Made by a program: the position numbers and the translations under genes. DNA of 64,000 nt. Source: an uncultured Roseicyclus sp. (lineage in GTDB: Bacteria > Pseudomonadota > Alphaproteobacteria > Rhodobacterales > Rhodobacteraceae). Under the pieces are notes generated by a model, which was given only the letters and a program-made list of their open reading frames with translations, made no database searches and had not been told where the DNA came from. Positions 27,206 to 37,826 of this stretch are shown piece after piece; the stretch's first letter is position 1; each line of letters begins with the position of its first letter. The stretch is from the NCBI GenBank assembly GCA_947491935.1, contig CANLLF010000005.1, forward strand, positions 1 through 64,000, read 5' to 3'.

Positions 27206-28110
27206 GCATTTCCGTCTTTGAAATCAAGGCCCATCTCGGAATATCGCTCGGCCTCGTCCAGCCAGCCGGGCCGCACCTTGACCTGCAGGAACAGGTGGAC
27301 CGGATGGCCGACAAATTCCGCAATCTCCTCGCGCGCGGCCTTGGAGACGGATTTGATCGTCTCTCCGCCCTTGCCAAGCAGGATGCCCTTATGGCCGTCG
27401 CGGGCGACATAGATGATCTGGTCGATCTTGGCCGATCCGTCCTTGCGGTTCTCCCAGCCTTCGGTCTCGACCGTGAGCTGGTAGGGCAGTTCCTGATGCA
27501 GGCGCAGCGTCAGCTTTTCGCGGGTTATCTCCGCCGCGATCATCCGCAGGGGCAGATCGGCGATCTGGTCCTCGGGGTAGAGCCACGGTCCCTCCGGCAC
27601 GGTATCAGCGAGCCAGGCGCGCAAATCGTCGACGCCATATCCCTTCTCGGCGGAGATCAGATAGGTTTGGGTGAAATCGAAGGCCGCGTTCAGTTCCTCG
27701 GTCAGTTTCAGCAAGACCGGCGCTTCCACCCGGTCGATCTTGTTGATGGCCAGCGCGACCTTGCGGTCATCGGTACGCTCCTTCAGGCCGTCGAGAATGG
27801 CCTGCACACCCTCGGTCAGGCCGCGATTGGCCTCGATCAGCAGCACCACCACATCGGCATCCGCCGCGCCGGACCACGCGGCGGCCACCATCGCGCGGTC
27901 CAGCCGGCGGCGGGGCCGGAACAGGCCGGGCGTGTCGACGAAGATCAGCTGGCTCTCCCCCTCCATCGCCACGCCCCGGATGCGCGCGCGGGTGGTCTGA
28001 ACCTTGTGGGTCACAATCGACACCTTCGCGCCCACCATCCGGTTCAGGAGCGTGGATTTGCCCGCATTGGGCTCTCCGATCAGAGCGATGAAACCGGCAC
28101 GTGTGGGCAT
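27202..28110 (-). CDS. era: GTPase Era
   Basis: A 302-residue GTPase that binds 16S rRNA and aids 30S assembly. G1 is GEPNAGKS (12-19), G3 DTPGLF, G4 NKID, and the C-terminal KH domain has the GKGGETIK loop. I start at ATG 28110, which sets G1 at the family position; upstream extension runs through non-conserved sequence. It overlaps the DUF1491 start by four bases. rnc lies upstream on the same strand with a 249-base gap. Confidence 0.96.
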   Translation of the reverse strand: MPTRAGFIALIGEPNAGKSTLLNRMVGAKVSIVTHKVQTTRARIRGVAMEGESQLIFVDTPGLFRPRRRLDRAMVAAAWSGAADADVVVLLIEANRGLTEGVQAILDGLKERTDDRKVALAINKIDRVEAPVLLKLTEELNAAFDFTQTYLISAEKGYGVDDLRAWLADTVPEGPWLYPEDQIADLPLRMIAAEITREKLTLRLHQELPYQLTVETEGWENRKDGSAKIDQIIYVARDGHKGILLGKGGETIKSVSKAAREEIAEFVGHPVHLFLQVKVRPGWLDEAERYSEMGLDFKDGNA

Positions 28111-28359
28111 GGGGGATCCTTGGCGGGTGAACGTTGCCCGGCGACATAGCGGGAAAACGGCCACGGCGTAAGGGGCCTCCGCCTCGGATTGCGCTGGCGC
28201 GCAGTGCCTCGGCGGACCCGGCGCCCTCGCCCGTTCCGGGCATCGGGCGCGACGGAGTGCCAACCGTTGGGCTGGTGAGAGATAGACAGACCGGCGGATT
28301 GAGTTTTTTTGCCAAGATGAACAATCGGCCGGGGTTTGGCTGAGTCGCACCGCGCGCCG

Positions 28360-29043
28360 TCAGGAGTGTTCAATCGCGTCGAGAAGCGCCTTGGCGGCCG
28401 CCTGCTCCGCATGGCGTTTGGCCTTGGCTTCCGCTTCGGCCTGGCGGCCATCGGGCAGTTCTGCGCGGATGCGGAAGACCGGGGCGTGGTCGGGGCCCGA
28501 TCGCCCGACTTCCACGTAAAGCGGCGGGGTCATGCCACGGGCCTGGGCCCATTCCTGAAGTGCCGTTTTCGCGTCGCGCGCATCTTCCTCCACGCGTGTG
28601 ATCCTGTCGCCCCAGAGCCGAAGCACCAGCGCTCTCGCCGCCTCGAACCCCGCATCGAGATAGACCGCGGCGATCACTGCCTCCATCGCGTCGCCCAGAA
28701 GCGCCATGCGCCGCCGGCCGCCGGCGGACATCTCGGATTTGCCAAGCCGCATCGCCGCGCCAAGCTCGATCTCGCGGGCGACATCGGCGCAGGTCTCCTT
28801 GCGGACCAGCGCATTGAACCGGGGCGCCAATTGCCCCTCTTTCGCGGTTTCGTCAGCGGCCAGCACCGCTTCGGCCATCACCAGCCCCAATACCCGGTCC
28901 CCCAGGAATTCGAGCCGCTGATTGTCTCCCCGGTTCGGTGAGGACAGCGACGAATGGGTCAGCGCGCGCGTCAGCAATTCGGGATCGTCAAAGCGATACC
29001 CCAGCCGGTCCATGAAGACCGCAAGCTCCCGCGAGACCTTCAC
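28360..29043 (-). CDS. rnc: Ribonuclease III
   Basis: A 227-residue double-strand-specific RNase that processes rRNA and structured mRNAs. The signature [14 protein letters not shown] holds Glu45 and Asp49, and [15 protein letters not shown] holds Asp118 and Glu121. The C-terminal double-stranded RNA-binding domain ends [17 protein letters not shown]. Its ATG overlaps the lepB stop by four bases (ATGA). Possible substrates in this window include the hairpin-rich pnp leader. Confidence 0.96.
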   Translation of the reverse strand: MKVSRELAVFMDRLGYRFDDPELLTRALTHSSLSSPNRGDNQRLEFLGDRVLGLVMAEAVLAADETAKEGQLAPRFNALVRKETCADVAREIELGAAMRLGKSEMSAGGRRRMALLGDAMEAVIAAVYLDAGFEAARALVLRLWGDRITRVEEDARDAKTALQEWAQARGMTPPLYVEVGRSGPDHAPVFRIRAELPDGRQAEAEAKAKRHAEQAAAKALLDAIEHS

Positions 29044-29819
29044 TCAATCGCCTGGAAGAACCGATCCGACCGCCAGGTCCAGAAATAGACCATCCGACGC
29101 CCGGCGGACGAGAAGATGACACGGTCGGCACGACCCAGAAGGTTTTCGAACGGGACGAACCCGACACCGCCCACCGATTGGTCGAACCGCGAATCGATGG
29201 AATTGTCGCGATTGTCCCCCATCACGAAGTAGTGGCCCTCGGGCACGACGAATTCGCCGGTATTGTCGCCCCGCGCACCGTCCAGAATGTTGAGAACCGA
29301 ATGGGTGACGCCGCCGGGCAGTTCCTCGGTCGCGCGGTCCTTGGAGCAGATCGCCCCCTCGCCCACCGGCGCATTGGCGCAGCGCGGCGTGTGGCCCTGG
29401 GGGCCCTGGGGCTCGACCACCTCTTCAAACGGTGCATCGGGCGTCAGGCGCACGGGATCACCGTTCAGGTGCAGCACGCCGTCGATCATCTGCACCCGGT
29501 CCCCCGGAAGGCCGATCACGCGCTTGATGAAATCCGTCCCGTTGGTCGGGTGGCGGAAGACGACGACATCGCCCCGCTCGGGCTCGGAGCCGAAAATCCG
29601 GCCCGAAAACGGGCACATGGAAAACGGGCAGGAATGCTGCGAATAGCCATAGGCCATCTTGTTGACGAACAGGAAATCGCCAATCAGAAGCGTGTCCTTC
29701 ATGGACCCCGACGGAATCCAGAACGGCTGAAAAAACAGGGTGCGAAAGACACCCGCAATCACCAGCGCATAGACGACGGTCTTCACCGTCTCCATGATGC
29801 CGCCTTCGGATTTCGCCAT
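29040..29819 (-). CDS. lepB: Signal peptidase I
   Basis: A 259-residue inner-membrane protease that removes signal peptides. One N-terminal membrane helix is followed by the catalytic serine Ser39 in PSGSM and the general base Lys99 in [25 protein letters not shown] is the conserved box E. A Cys-containing loop ([13 protein letters not shown], about 61-73) sits between the two catalytic residues, as in other Rhodobacteraceae. It overlaps rnc by four bases. Confidence 0.95.
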   Translation of the reverse strand: MAKSEGGIMETVKTVVYALVIAGVFRTLFFQPFWIPSGSMKDTLLIGDFLFVNKMAYGYSQHSCPFSMCPFSGRIFGSEPERGDVVVFRHPTNGTDFIKRVIGLPGDRVQMIDGVLHLNGDPVRLTPDAPFEEVVEPQGPQGHTPRCANAPVGEGAICSKDRATEELPGGVTHSVLNILDGARGDNTGEFVVPEGHYFVMGDNRDNSIDSRFDQSVGGVGFVPFENLLGRADRVIFSSAGRRMVYFWTWRSDRFFQAIE

Positions 29820-30016
29820 ATGCCTGCCTTTCCGTGCCGTGCGAGCTGCCTCGCAGCGTTCTTGCCCGCGCCCTTGGGCAAGTCAAGCAACAGGCCTGTT
29901 AAATCGTGTCGGGACACAATCCGTTGCCGCTTTGGTCAATCTGCCAGCGGTTTTGCGGCCCCCTTCGCGGGATGGCGGGTGGGGCGAGGCCGCAGGCCAG
30001 CGTCACCCCCATCCCC

Positions 30017-30469
30017 TCAACTCAGATGCGACCGCGGTCGGGGCCGGATCACCGGGCGCAACTCCTCCTCCTCGTCCGGCAGCGCCTCGATCACCACCAT
30101 CGCCTGCGCCCAGGGGTGATCGTCCGTCAGCGTCACGTGGATCACGGCGGAATAGCCATCGGGTGTCATCTGATCCAACCGGTCGCGGGCCCACCCCGTA
30201 ACCTGCATCACCGGCTGACCGGTGCGCATGTTGCGCACAGCCATGTCTTTCCAGGCGATCCCCATGCGCAGCCCGGTGCCAAGCGCCTTGGAACAGGCCT
30301 CCTTGGCCGCCCACCGCTTGGCATAGGTCGCCGCCGGATCGGGCGTGCGCTCGGCCCGGGCCTGTTCGATCTCGGTAAAGACGCGGTGCCGAAACCGATC
30401 GCCGAACCGGTCCAGCACCTTCTGGATACGCTCGATATTCGCCAGATCCGTGCCGATCCCAAGGATCAT
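30017..30469 (-). CDS. acpS: Holo-[acyl-carrier-protein] synthase
   Basis: A 150-residue phosphopantetheinyl transferase that activates acyl carrier protein. The magnesium site is Asp8 in [12 protein letters not shown] and Glu57 in [12 protein letters not shown]. It is slightly longer than usual because of an Arg/Glu-rich tail ([15 protein letters not shown]). It starts at ATG 30469, overlapping the end of the LysE-type gene by four bases, and a 197-base gap separates it from lepB. Confidence 0.94.
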   Translation of the reverse strand: MILGIGTDLANIERIQKVLDRFGDRFRHRVFTEIEQARAERTPDPAATYAKRWAAKEACSKALGTGLRMGIAWKDMAVRNMRTGQPVMQVTGWARDRLDQMTPDGYSAVIHVTLTDDHPWAQAMVVIEALPDEEEELRPVIRPRPRSHLS

Positions 30470-31071
30470 GCGGCGCCCCGCCAGGTCAGAAGGCGCAGCC
30501 CCGCCAGCGCAAATACTGCCGCCGTTACGCCATCGATCCAGCGCCGGAAGCGCCGGTAGACGGATCGGACGGGCGGCAGCGCGAACGCCCAGGCGTAAGC
30601 CGCGTAGATCCCGAACCCGAGGGCGGCACAGGCCACGACGATGCCCCAGCCCGGCGCCGCTCCGCCCGCGCTCAGCGCCAGCGCCGCGATCCAGGCCAGC
30701 GCCGCTTTGGGATTGCCGAGGTTGAGGATCAGGCCCCTGCGAAATGCGCGGCCCTCTCCGATGGCCTCCGGCGCGTCGGCCTCTCGTAGAGCCGCCCTCC
30801 CGGTGACCCATGCGAGGTAGAGCAGGTAGGAGCCGCCGATCACCTTGAAGATCGTCAGAAAGACCGGGCTCTGCGCGACCAACGCGCCAAAGCCCAGGCC
30901 CACCGCCACGCCCCACGCCGCGAGGCCAAGCGCCAGGCCCGCCCCCATCATCAATCCCGCCGCCCGGCCCGAGGCCATCGCCGTTCCCGCAACCGCCAGG
31001 GTCGCCGGGCCCGGAGAGCCCGCCGCCACAAGGAATGTGGCCAGCGCGGTCAGACCACCCACATCGATCAT
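30466..31071 (-). CDS. LysE/RhtB family exporter
   Basis: A 201-residue membrane protein with about six helices and the LysE-family opening [21 protein letters not shown], then [17 protein letters not shown] and [17 protein letters not shown]. Members export amino acids or related small molecules. It shares four bases with acpS downstream and four with the hypothetical gene upstream, so it is inside the operon, although its function is unrelated to the rest. Confidence 0.88.
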   Translation of the reverse strand: MIDVGGLTALATFLVAAGSPGPATLAVAGTAMASGRAAGLMMGAGLALGLAAWGVAVGLGFGALVAQSPVFLTIFKVIGGSYLLYLAWVTGRAALREADAPEAIGEGRAFRRGLILNLGNPKAALAWIAALALSAGGAAPGWGIVVACAALGFGIYAAYAWAFALPPVRSVYRRFRRWIDGVTAAVFALAGLRLLTWRGAA

Positions 31072-31508
31072 CTCAAGGTAACCGTGCCGGTCGCCTGGTT
31101 GACGGCGAAGGTCACGGGCCGTGTCCCGCTGCCATCGGCAAACGCGATTGGAACCGTGATGATCAGGCCGACCGACGCGTCGTAAACCGCCGTCGCCTGG
31201 GCCACGAAGGCCTGCCCGAAATACCGGAACTCGGCCCCTGCGTAGATCGCGGTGCAGCGCCGGAACGGGCCGCCCTCATCGCCGGGCACCGGGTGCAGAA
31301 CACCCAGCGCGGCCCCGCTGGCAACATTGGGGTCGATGAACATCTCGAAGATGCGGATCGCGCCGTTTGCGAAGGTCTGCGTGTTGTCCTCCCACGGCTC
31401 GGTGATCGTGAGGGGGGTGAATTCCGGCCCGCAGGGCGCGGTGATGAACGCGGATGCGGGTCCTGCGAAGGCCAGGGCCGCGGCACATGCGCTTGCAAAT
31501 CTCAACAT
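31068..31508 (-). CDS. Small exported protein of unknown function
   Basis: A 146-residue protein with a typical signal peptide (cleavage after ...GPASA near residue 20). The mature part is beta-rich with two cysteines (Cys26 and one near residue 85 in [10 protein letters not shown]) that may pair. I do not recognise a family. It overlaps the LysE gene by four bases and lies 74 bases downstream of pdxJ. Confidence 0.7.
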   Translation of the reverse strand: MLRFASACAAALAFAGPASAFITAPCGPEFTPLTITEPWEDNTQTFANGAIRIFEMFIDPNVASGAALGVLHPVPGDEGGPFRRCTAIYAGAEFRYFGQAFVAQATAVYDASVGLIITVPIAFADGSGTRPVTFAVNQATGTVTLR

Positions 31509-31582
31509 GGGAACTCCCGGGTCAGGTCAGGCACGAAGCCAGCCTGTCCGATAAGCCAATGCCGCGCAACGCAGAAACCGGC

Positions 31583-32323
31583 TCAGCCCCGTGCCGCATC
31601 CATCGCGGTGCGCATCCGGGCAATCGCCGCCTCCAGCCCCACGAACACGGCCTCGCCGATCAGGAAATGCCCGATATTCAGCTCCCGCACCTCGGGCAGG
31701 GCCGCAATCGGGGCGACGGTGTCGTAGGTCAGGCCGTGGCCCACATGGACCTCCAGCCCCAGATCGTGGCCCAGCTTCACCCCGTCGATGATCCGCGCCA
31801 GCTCCGCATCCCGCGCGGCGATATCCCCCTCGGCGTCGAAATCCGTATAGGCGCCGGAATGGATCTCGATCACCGGGGCGCCGACGCGCGCGGCGGCCTC
31901 GATCTGCGCCCGGTCGGCGGCGATGAACAGCGAGACGCGGATCCCGGCATCCGTGAGCGGCCCGATATAATGGCTCAGCCGGTTCTGGTCGCCCGCCACT
32001 TCCAGGCCACCTTCCGTGGTGCGCTCCTCGCGCTTCTCGGGCACGATACAGGCCGCATGGGGCAGATGGCCCAGTGCGATCGCCTGCATCTCATCGGTCG
32101 CCGCCATCTCGAAATTCAGCGGGATCGAGATCGCCTCCATGATTGCGGCAATATCGGCATCGCGGATATGGCGACGGTCCTCGCGCAGATGCGCGGTGAT
32201 ACCGTCGGCCCCCGCCGCCTCGGCCGCCACGGCGGCGCGCACCGGATCGGGCAAGGCCCCGCCCCGGGCATTCCGCAACGTCGCCACATGGTCGATATTC
32301 ACACCCAGCCGCAGCTTGTCCAT
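31583..32323 (-). CDS. pdxJ: Pyridoxine 5'-phosphate synthase
   Basis: A 246-residue TIM-barrel enzyme joining 1-deoxyxylulose 5-phosphate and 3-amino-2-oxopropyl phosphate to give pyridoxine 5'-phosphate. Signatures: [17 protein letters not shown] at the start, [40 protein letters not shown], and GHGLTYDTV near the end. It begins at ATG 32323, five bases from the DUF2062 stop. pdxJ-acpS-lepB-rnc-era is a common alphaproteobacterial order. Confidence 0.96.
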   Translation of the reverse strand: MDKLRLGVNIDHVATLRNARGGALPDPVRAAVAAEAAGADGITAHLREDRRHIRDADIAAIMEAISIPLNFEMAATDEMQAIALGHLPHAACIVPEKREERTTEGGLEVAGDQNRLSHYIGPLTDAGIRVSLFIAADRAQIEAAARVGAPVIEIHSGAYTDFDAEGDIAARDAELARIIDGVKLGHDLGLEVHVGHGLTYDTVAPIAALPEVRELNIGHFLIGEAVFVGLEAAIARMRTAMDAARG

Positions 32324-32328
32324 TTCGC

Positions 32329-32961
32329 TCACTCCGCCGCATCCGCCTGCTGGCGGAGCTTTTCCATCTTCTTGCGCAGCCGGGCCGCGCGCCGCTTCTG
32401 ATAGGCGCGGATCACCGGCACACTCAGGAAGTAGCACACGATCCCGCAGATCAGGCCAGGGATCACCCCGCCCACGGTCCACGGCCACACAACCGTGTTC
32501 CAGAAAATCAGCAACTCCCCCCAATGCGCCACGTCATCGGTGAACATCGCCTTGAAATTGTGCCACAAATCACCCGCCGCATTGCCGAACCGGGCAAACA
32601 GGCTGTCATTCACCCCAACCGTCGGGCGGGAGCCCAGCATGAAATGCCCCAGGTTGAGCGAGATGATCGCGATCGGCACGTAGGTCAACGGATTGCCGAT
32701 GAACGTGGCCAGAAGCGCCGCAATCATCGAGCCGCGCATCACGCGCGCCAGAAGCGCCGCAATTACGAAATGCAGGCCGAAATAGGGGGTGAAGACCGTG
32801 ACTGCCCCGGCAAACACGCCGCGCGCGATCTGCTCCGGGGTGCCGGGCAGGCGCCGCATCCGATGCTGGACATATTGCGCCGCACGCAGCCAACCACCCC
32901 GGGGCCAAAGGACCTCGAGGACAACACGATACCAGGGTCTGTAATCACGGCGTCTGAACAC
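32329..32961 (-). CDS. DUF2062 membrane protein
   Basis: A 210-residue protein with three or four membrane helices and the DUF2062 blocks [25 protein letters not shown] and [21 protein letters not shown]. The C-terminus is a basic helix rich in Arg, Lys and Gln. Function unknown. It is immediately upstream of pdxJ and 62 bases downstream of rsh, so it probably belongs to the same transcript. Confidence 0.88.
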   Translation of the reverse strand: MFRRRDYRPWYRVVLEVLWPRGGWLRAAQYVQHRMRRLPGTPEQIARGVFAGAVTVFTPYFGLHFVIAALLARVMRGSMIAALLATFIGNPLTYVPIAIISLNLGHFMLGSRPTVGVNDSLFARFGNAAGDLWHNFKAMFTDDVAHWGELLIFWNTVVWPWTVGGVIPGLICGIVCYFLSVPVIRAYQKRRAARLRKKMEKLRQQADAAE

Positions 32962-33023
32962 GCGCCGCCCCTTTCGTCACAAACGCCCATGCGGGCGCAT
33001 TCCGCCTTCAAGATATGGAGTGC

Positions 33024-35192
33024 CTAGGGCCTCCGGTCCAGATCGCGGAACCGGTCCAGCGTGACAACATCGGAATCCGCTTCCACCGCCATCATCACCG
33101 CATGCAGGTGTTCCGCGTCCCGCACCTCCACATCTATGAGAAGACGGAAAAAATCCGGCTTTCGGTCGATGAAGTGTAGGTCCGAGATATTGGCGTTCTG
33201 CTCACCGATCAACGTGCAGATACGTCCCAAGACGCCGTTTTCATTTGAGATTGTGACATCCACGGTCACATTGTGGATCACGGCATGGCGTCCGTCGGTC
33301 CAATGCAGGTCGATCCAGCGGTCCGGCGCCTCGTCAAACGCGGCCAGCGCAAGGCAATCGATGGCGTGCACCAGCGGGCCCTTGCCCGGATAGGTGATGC
33401 CCACGATCCGCTCCCCCGGCACCGGCTGGCAGCATTGCGCGCGCATCGTCCGCGCCCCCGGCGGCAGGCCGATCACGGCGCGTTTTTCCTCGATCACGCC
33501 CTGGTCGTCGCCATGGGCCAGTTCGGGGTACAGCTCCCCCACCACGTCCCGCGCGCTCAACTCGGCCGACCCGATGCGCGCCAGCACCTCGTCCCCGTCC
33601 CGCAGGCTCAGCGCCTTGGCGGCGGTGGCCAGCGCCTTGTCGGTCGCCTTCTTGCCGATCTGCTCAAACGCGACCCGCGCAAGCTCCTTGCCAAGCTTGA
33701 TGTAACGATCCCGGTCCACTTCGCGCAGGCTTCGCCGGATCGCCGCCTTGGCCCGACCCGTCGTTGCAATGTCGATCCACGTAGCCTGGGGCGTCTGGCC
33801 CTCGGCGGTGATCACATCCACCGATTGCCCGTTCTTCAGCCGCGTCCAGAGCGGCACGCGCAACCCGTCCACCTTCGCGCCCACGCAGGAATGCCCGATC
33901 CGGGTATGGATCGAATAGGCGAAATCAATCGGCGTCGCCCCGCGCGGCAGCTTCACGACGTCCCCCTTGGGCGTGAAGCAAAACACCTGGTCGGAATACA
34001 TCTCCAACTTCACATGTTCGAGGAATTCGTCGTGATCCTCGGCATTCTCAAACCGCTCGGTCAGGCTTTCCAACCACTTGGCGGGATCCACCGCAAACGG
34101 GTTCGCGGCGCGCACACCGTCACGGTAGGACCAATGGGCCGCCACACCCGATTCCGCCACTTCGTGCATCTGGCGGGTGCGGATCTGCACCTCCACCCGC
34201 TTGCCGTCGCGCCCGCTGACGGTGGTGTGGATCGAGCGGTAGCCGTTGGATTTCGGCTGGCTGATGTAGTCCTTGAACCGCCCCGGCACCGATTTCCAGC
34301 GCTGGTGGATCGCCCCCAACACGCGGTAGCAATCATCCTCGCTCTCGGTGATGACGCGAAAGCCGTAGATATCGGAAAGCCGCGAAAAGGCGAGCTTCTT
34401 TTCCTGCATCTTGCGCCAGATCGAATAGGGCTTCTTCGCCCGCCCAAAGACCTGCGCACTGACGCCGTGCTTATCCAGCACCGTCTCGATATCGTCGGTG
34501 ATCTTGGGGATCACGTCGCCGGTCTCGCGCTGCAGGGTCAGGAACCGGCGGATGATCGAGGAGCGCGCCTCGGGGTTCAGCACCCGGAACGACAGGTCCT
34601 CCAGCTCCTCCCGCATCCAATGCATCCCCATGCGGCCGGCCAGCGGCGCATAGATATCCATCGTCTCATGGGCCTTCTGGCGCTGCTTGTCGGGCCGCAT
34701 ATGCCGGATCGTGCGCATGTTGTGCAGACGGTCCGCCAGCTTCACCAGGATCACCCGCAGATCCTTGGACATCGCCATGAACAGCTTGCGGAAATTCTCG
34801 GCCTGCTTGCTTTCGCGATTGCTCAGTTGCAGGTTCGTCAGCTTCGTGACGCCATCGACAAGGCCCGCAACCTCGTCCCCGAACTGGCTGGCAACTTCGG
34901 CATAGGTGGAGCGGGTATCCTCGATGGTGTCATGCAACAGCGCGGTGACGATGGTGGCATCGTCCAGCCGCTGTTCCGTCAGGATCGCGGCGACGGCCAC
35001 GGGATGCGTGAAATACGGCTCGCCGGAATGGCGGGTCTGGCCGTCATGCATCTGGCGGCCATACTCAAAGGCGCCACGGATCAGCGCCTCGTTGGTCTTG
35101 GGGTTGTAATTGCGGACCAGGCTCAGCAGGTCATCCGCGTCGATCTGTTCGTCGACGCCGTGATCTGGGGCAAGCCTGGCCTCGGCCGTCAC
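33024..35192 (-). CDS. Bifunctional (p)ppGpp synthetase/hydrolase, RelA/SpoT homologue
   Basis: A 722-residue Rsh protein, the stringent-response enzyme. The HD hydrolase domain is intact ([11 protein letters not shown] and LLHDTIEDT with His87-Asp88). The synthetase domain shows [21 protein letters not shown] and the Gly-Tyr block [14 protein letters not shown] ([23 protein letters not shown]) and C-terminal ACT domains follow. As usual in alphaproteobacteria it likely does both reactions. It overlaps rpoZ by four bases. Confidence 0.95.
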   Translation of the reverse strand: MTAEARLAPDHGVDEQIDADDLLSLVRNYNPKTNEALIRGAFEYGRQMHDGQTRHSGEPYFTHPVAVAAILTEQRLDDATIVTALLHDTIEDTRSTYAEVASQFGDEVAGLVDGVTKLTNLQLSNRESKQAENFRKLFMAMSKDLRVILVKLADRLHNMRTIRHMRPDKQRQKAHETMDIYAPLAGRMGMHWMREELEDLSFRVLNPEARSSIIRRFLTLQRETGDVIPKITDDIETVLDKHGVSAQVFGRAKKPYSIWRKMQEKKLAFSRLSDIYGFRVITESEDDCYRVLGAIHQRWKSVPGRFKDYISQPKSNGYRSIHTTVSGRDGKRVEVQIRTRQMHEVAESGVAAHWSYRDGVRAANPFAVDPAKWLESLTERFENAEDHDEFLEHVKLEMYSDQVFCFTPKGDVVKLPRGATPIDFAYSIHTRIGHSCVGAKVDGLRVPLWTRLKNGQSVDVITAEGQTPQATWIDIATTGRAKAAIRRSLREVDRDRYIKLGKELARVAFEQIGKKATDKALATAAKALSLRDGDEVLARIGSAELSARDVVGELYPELAHGDDQGVIEEKRAVIGLPPGARTMRAQCCQPVPGERIVGITYPGKGPLVHAIDCLALAAFDEAPDRWIDLHWTDGRHAVIHNVTVDVTISNENGVLGRICTLIGEQNANISDLHFIDRKPDFFRLLIDVEVRDAEHLHAVMMAVEADSDVVTLDRFRDLDRRP

Positions 35193-35542
35193 TTCTGGCC
35201 CTGGGCTTCCATGAGCGCGCGCAACATCTGCTCTTCACTCATGTCATCCTGGGCGGGACGGTCCTGTTCGACACCTTGCAGAAGCGCCATGGCGTCTTCC
35301 TCGGGCTCGTCCACCTCGATCTGGGTCTGGTGCGATTCAATCAGCCGCTCGCGCAGATCATCGGCCTGCTGGGTTTCATCCGCGATCTCGCGCAGGGCAA
35401 CGACGGGGTTCTTGTCATTGTCGCGGTCGATGGTCAGCGGATCGCCGGCCGCGATCTCCCGCGCGCGATGCGATGCAAGCATCACCAGTTCGAACCGGTT
35501 CGGAACCTTATCAACGCAATCTTCAACCGTGACGCGGGCCAT
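35189..35542 (-). CDS. rpoZ: RNA polymerase subunit omega
   Basis: A 117-residue omega subunit: [35 protein letters not shown] is the conserved N-terminal fold, and [11 protein letters not shown] follows. The C-terminal half is acidic and less conserved. It helps assemble beta-prime into RNA polymerase and contributes to ppGpp response, which fits its coupling to rsh by an ATGA overlap. Confidence 0.95.
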   Translation of the reverse strand: MARVTVEDCVDKVPNRFELVMLASHRAREIAAGDPLTIDRDNDKNPVVALREIADETQQADDLRERLIESHQTQIEVDEPEEDAMALLQGVEQDRPAQDDMSEEQMLRALMEAQGQK

Positions 35543-35625
35543 GGGGCACTCCAGAGACTAGACACCATTCAGGGGTTAGAGGCGCTACATAAGCCGGGCC
35601 ATGCCCATTGACAACCGGATTCGCG

Positions 35626-36237
35626 TTATTCCGTTGCGGCCTCAAGGGGCCGGATCGCCGCCAGATCCGCGGCGGGCAGATCCGCCAGCATCGCCGCCAC
35701 GCTGCGCCCACTTGCCGGATCCACCCAGTCCGGCGCCACGTCCGCCAGCGGGACCAGCACGAAGGCCCGCTCGGCCAACCGGGGATGGGGCAGGATCAGC
35801 TGATCGGGCACAACCCGCGCGGCCTCATCGGGGGAAAGCGTGCTCCACGCGGCGCGGGTCTCGGGGTCGGGCAACACCGCGTCGCCCAGTCCGATCAGGT
35901 CCAGATCCATCACCCGCGCCTCCCAGCGCACCGCGCGGGTGCGCCCGAAATACGTCTCAACCTCGTGCAGAATCGCCAGCAGGTCCTTCGCACGTCCGTC
36001 CCATTCGACTCGCATCGCGGCGTTCACGAAGTCCGGGCCGGAGCCCGCCGGAAAGGCCGGTGTGTGATATAGTGCGCTTTTTTTCGAAGTCCCGCCCACC
36101 CGCTCCGCAACGCGCGCCATTGCCGCGGGGATGCTGTTTTCCGGCGAAATCCCGCGCGCCGGCAAGTTGGCGCCAAGCGCAATCAAGCCGGTCGTCGCGT
36201 TAACTTTCCCGATCCCTTCTTGCACCCCGGCCTCCAT
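35626..36237 (-). CDS. folK: 2-amino-4-hydroxy-6-hydroxymethyldihydropteridine diphosphokinase
   Basis: A 203-residue HPPK of folate synthesis. It shows LIALGANLPARG near the start, TFFG-like ETYFGRTRAVRWEARVMDLDLI (the pyrophosphoryl and magnesium site Asp-x-Asp), and LILPHPRLAERAFVLVPLADVAPDW. The N-terminal 12 residues are not conserved; ATG 36237 is used, and GTG 36225 is possible. It lies 83 bases upstream of rpoZ and is divergent from the NYN gene. Confidence 0.92.
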   Translation of the reverse strand: MEAGVQEGIGKVNATTGLIALGANLPARGISPENSIPAAMARVAERVGGTSKKSALYHTPAFPAGSGPDFVNAAMRVEWDGRAKDLLAILHEVETYFGRTRAVRWEARVMDLDLIGLGDAVLPDPETRAAWSTLSPDEAARVVPDQLILPHPRLAERAFVLVPLADVAPDWVDPASGRSVAAMLADLPAADLAAIRPLEAATE

Positions 36238-36342
36238 GCAATGTAAGCCTTCAACACCCCGTGCCGGGCGCTGTCGGCTTCACTCCCCGAAATTATCTAG
36301 CGCACGGTGCATTACACTCACTCACGGGCATTGGACATCTTT

Positions 36343-36930
36343 ATGTTTTACCGGGACGAACGTTTGGCGCTGTTCATCGATGGCTCCAACCTCTACGCCG
36401 CCGCAAAAGCGCTGGGGTTCGACATCGACTACAAGCTGTTGCGGTCGGAATTCATGCAGCGCGGCAAGCTGCTGCGGGCCTACTACTACACCGCCTTGCT
36501 CGAAAACGATGACTACTCGCCCATCCGCCCGCTGGTCGACTGGCTGCACTACAACGGCTTCTCCATGGTCACCAAACCGGCCAAGGAATTCGTCGACAGC
36601 CAGGGCCGCCGCAAGGTGAAGGGCAACATGGATATCGAGTTGACGGTCGATGCCATGCAGACCGCCGAGCATGTGGACCACATCGTCCTGTTCTCCGGCG
36701 ATGGCGATTTCCGGCCCCTGGTCGAAGCGCTCCAGCGCAAGGGCTGCCGCGTGTCGGTCGTCTCCACGATCCGCTCGCAACCGCCGATGATCGCCGATGA
36801 CCTGCGACGCCAAGCCGACAACTTCATCGAGTTGAATGACCTGAAGGAGGCCATCGGCCGCCCCCCGCGGGAACCGCGGCCCGAGATGCGTGAACCGGTC
36901 GACACGCCGGCCGCCGCCGACGCCGAGTAA
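36343..36930 (+). CDS. NYN domain protein (LabA/DUF88 family)
   Basis: A 195-residue PIN-like NYN-domain protein, a predicted RNase. The acidic triad positions are visible: Asp13 in LALFIDGSNLY, MDIELTVDAM, and LFSGDGDFRPLV, and RRQADNFIEL closes the fold. The C-terminal tail is Pro/Glu rich. I start at ATG 36343 as in relatives; GTG 36307 would add 12 residues. A terminator follows. Confidence 0.88.
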   Translation: MFYRDERLALFIDGSNLYAAAKALGFDIDYKLLRSEFMQRGKLLRAYYYTALLENDDYSPIRPLVDWLHYNGFSMVTKPAKEFVDSQGRRKVKGNMDIELTVDAMQTAEHVDHIVLFSGDGDFRPLVEALQRKGCRVSVVSTIRSQPPMIADDLRRQADNFIELNDLKEAIGRPPREPRPEMREPVDTPAAADAE

Positions 36931-36939
36931 GAGACGCGC

Positions 36940-36972
36940 AAAGCCCCGCCCGGATCGGACGGGGCTTTGGCA
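36940..36972 (+). terminator. Terminator between NYN gene and SRPBCC gene
   Basis: AAAGCCCCG (36940-36948) and CGGGGCTTT (36960-36968) form a 9-pair stem with an 11-base loop. It lies nine bases after the NYN stop. The symmetric A/T ends may let it work in both directions, since the next gene is convergent. Confidence 0.8.
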
Positions 36973-36983
36973 TTTAGGGGCCC

Positions 36984-37517
36984 TCAGACAGGCGTGGTTA
37001 TGGCCCGCCGGGCCGTGGCCGCCTTCTTCGAGCCATCCGCCTTGACCTTGCGGGCATGGGGCCGCCCGGTCTCGACGTAGTGGCGGAACTCCTCAAGGCT
37101 TTCGGCCAGAACCTTGCGGAACTGGATCTTCATGATCCACCCCATCAACATGTTGAACGGAAACGCGATATCAGCCTCCAGCACCATGTTGACCTGCGTC
37201 TGCCCGGCCCCCTTCGGCGTCAATTCCCAGGTGTTCACGAGGGACCGGACAAAGCCCGGCATCTTGTCCCCCGTCGCCGAATAGGCGATCCGGTGTGCGA
37301 CCGGATCATAGGCCTCGATGGTTTCCGTGAAGGGGCCAAGCGATGTCTCGCACACCCGCCCCGCAACCGGGGCCGCCGCGATCTTGCTCTGGCCCGGACG
37401 CGCGCGGGAGACGTAGACGGAACTGGCCCAATCGCCCGCCCGCTCATATCCCGGCCCCAGCACCTCCCACACCTCCGCGACAGGTTTGTCGATGATGGTT
37501 TGATTGCTCAGCCGCAT
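36984..37517 (-). CDS. SRPBCC (START-like) family protein
   Basis: A 177-residue protein with the helix-grip fold of the polyketide-cyclase/SRPBCC family: RLSNQTIIDKPVAEVWEVLGPGY at the N-terminus, CETSLGPFTETIEAYD, and a long C-terminal helix MGWIMKIQFRKVLAESLEEFRHYVE. The tail is Lys/Arg-rich. It binds an unknown small hydrophobic ligand. The start at ATG 37517 overlaps the tautomerase stop by one base (TAATG), so the pair is an operon. Confidence 0.8.
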   Translation of the reverse strand: MRLSNQTIIDKPVAEVWEVLGPGYERAGDWASSVYVSRARPGQSKIAAAPVAGRVCETSLGPFTETIEAYDPVAHRIAYSATGDKMPGFVRSLVNTWELTPKGAGQTQVNMVLEADIAFPFNMLMGWIMKIQFRKVLAESLEEFRHYVETGRPHARKVKADGSKKAATARRAITTPV

Positions 37518-37714
37518 TACGCCACCACCTGCCCACCGACGGCATATCCGCCTTCGGAGGTCTCCTCGATATGCACGTTGATATAGGGCGTGATGGTGCC
37601 CTTCCCGGCGGTCTCGGCAATGCCGTTCAGCCCGCCGGTCAGCGTCTGGACGATCTGCGCCTTTTCGTCCGTCGACCACGCGGCCTTCGGAATAGTTACT
37701 CGAATGGTAGGCAT
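37517..37714 (-). CDS. Tautomerase family protein (4-oxalocrotonate tautomerase-like)
   Basis: A 65-residue tautomerase starting Met-Pro, so the catalytic Pro2 is correctly placed (MPTIRVTIPKAAWSTDEK). NVHIEETSEGGYAVGG matches the family end. It would act on enol/keto tautomers, perhaps of an aromatic breakdown product. ATG 37714 is chosen because it exposes Pro after Met removal. It is controlled, by inference, from the TetR gene and the two palindromes upstream. Confidence 0.85.
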   Translation of the reverse strand: MPTIRVTIPKAAWSTDEKAQIVQTLTGGLNGIAETAGKGTITPYINVHIEETSEGGYAVGGQVVA

Positions 37715-37745
37715 GTTCGGGGCTCCTTCCCGTTTCAAGATTGAA

Positions 37746-37763
37746 TTGCATCGCGCGATGCAA
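37746..37763. promoter_or_regulatory. TetR-type operator, first copy
   Basis: TTGCATCGCGCGATGCAA is an 18-base perfect palindrome between the divergent tautomerase and TetR genes. A second site with the same TTGCA-N8-TGCAA form lies 43 bases away. Confidence 0.8.
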
Positions 37764-37788
37764 TATATCTACGGAAGTCGACCACGTA

Positions 37789-37806
37789 TTGCAACCCGCA
37801 ATGCAA
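37789..37806. promoter_or_regulatory. TetR-type operator, second copy
   Basis: TTGCAACCCGCAATGCAA keeps the TTGCA and TGCAA arms of the first copy. The centre-to-centre distance is 43 bases, about four helical turns, and it ends 20 bases before the TetR start. Confidence 0.8.
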
Positions 37807-37826
37807 AATAAACCCGAGGACCCGCC

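Noticed and set aside
30466-30916. AcpS extended upstream as a 299-residue protein
   Set aside because: The extra residues are an out-of-frame reading of the LysE-type gene; the AcpS motif MILGIGTD begins at 30469.
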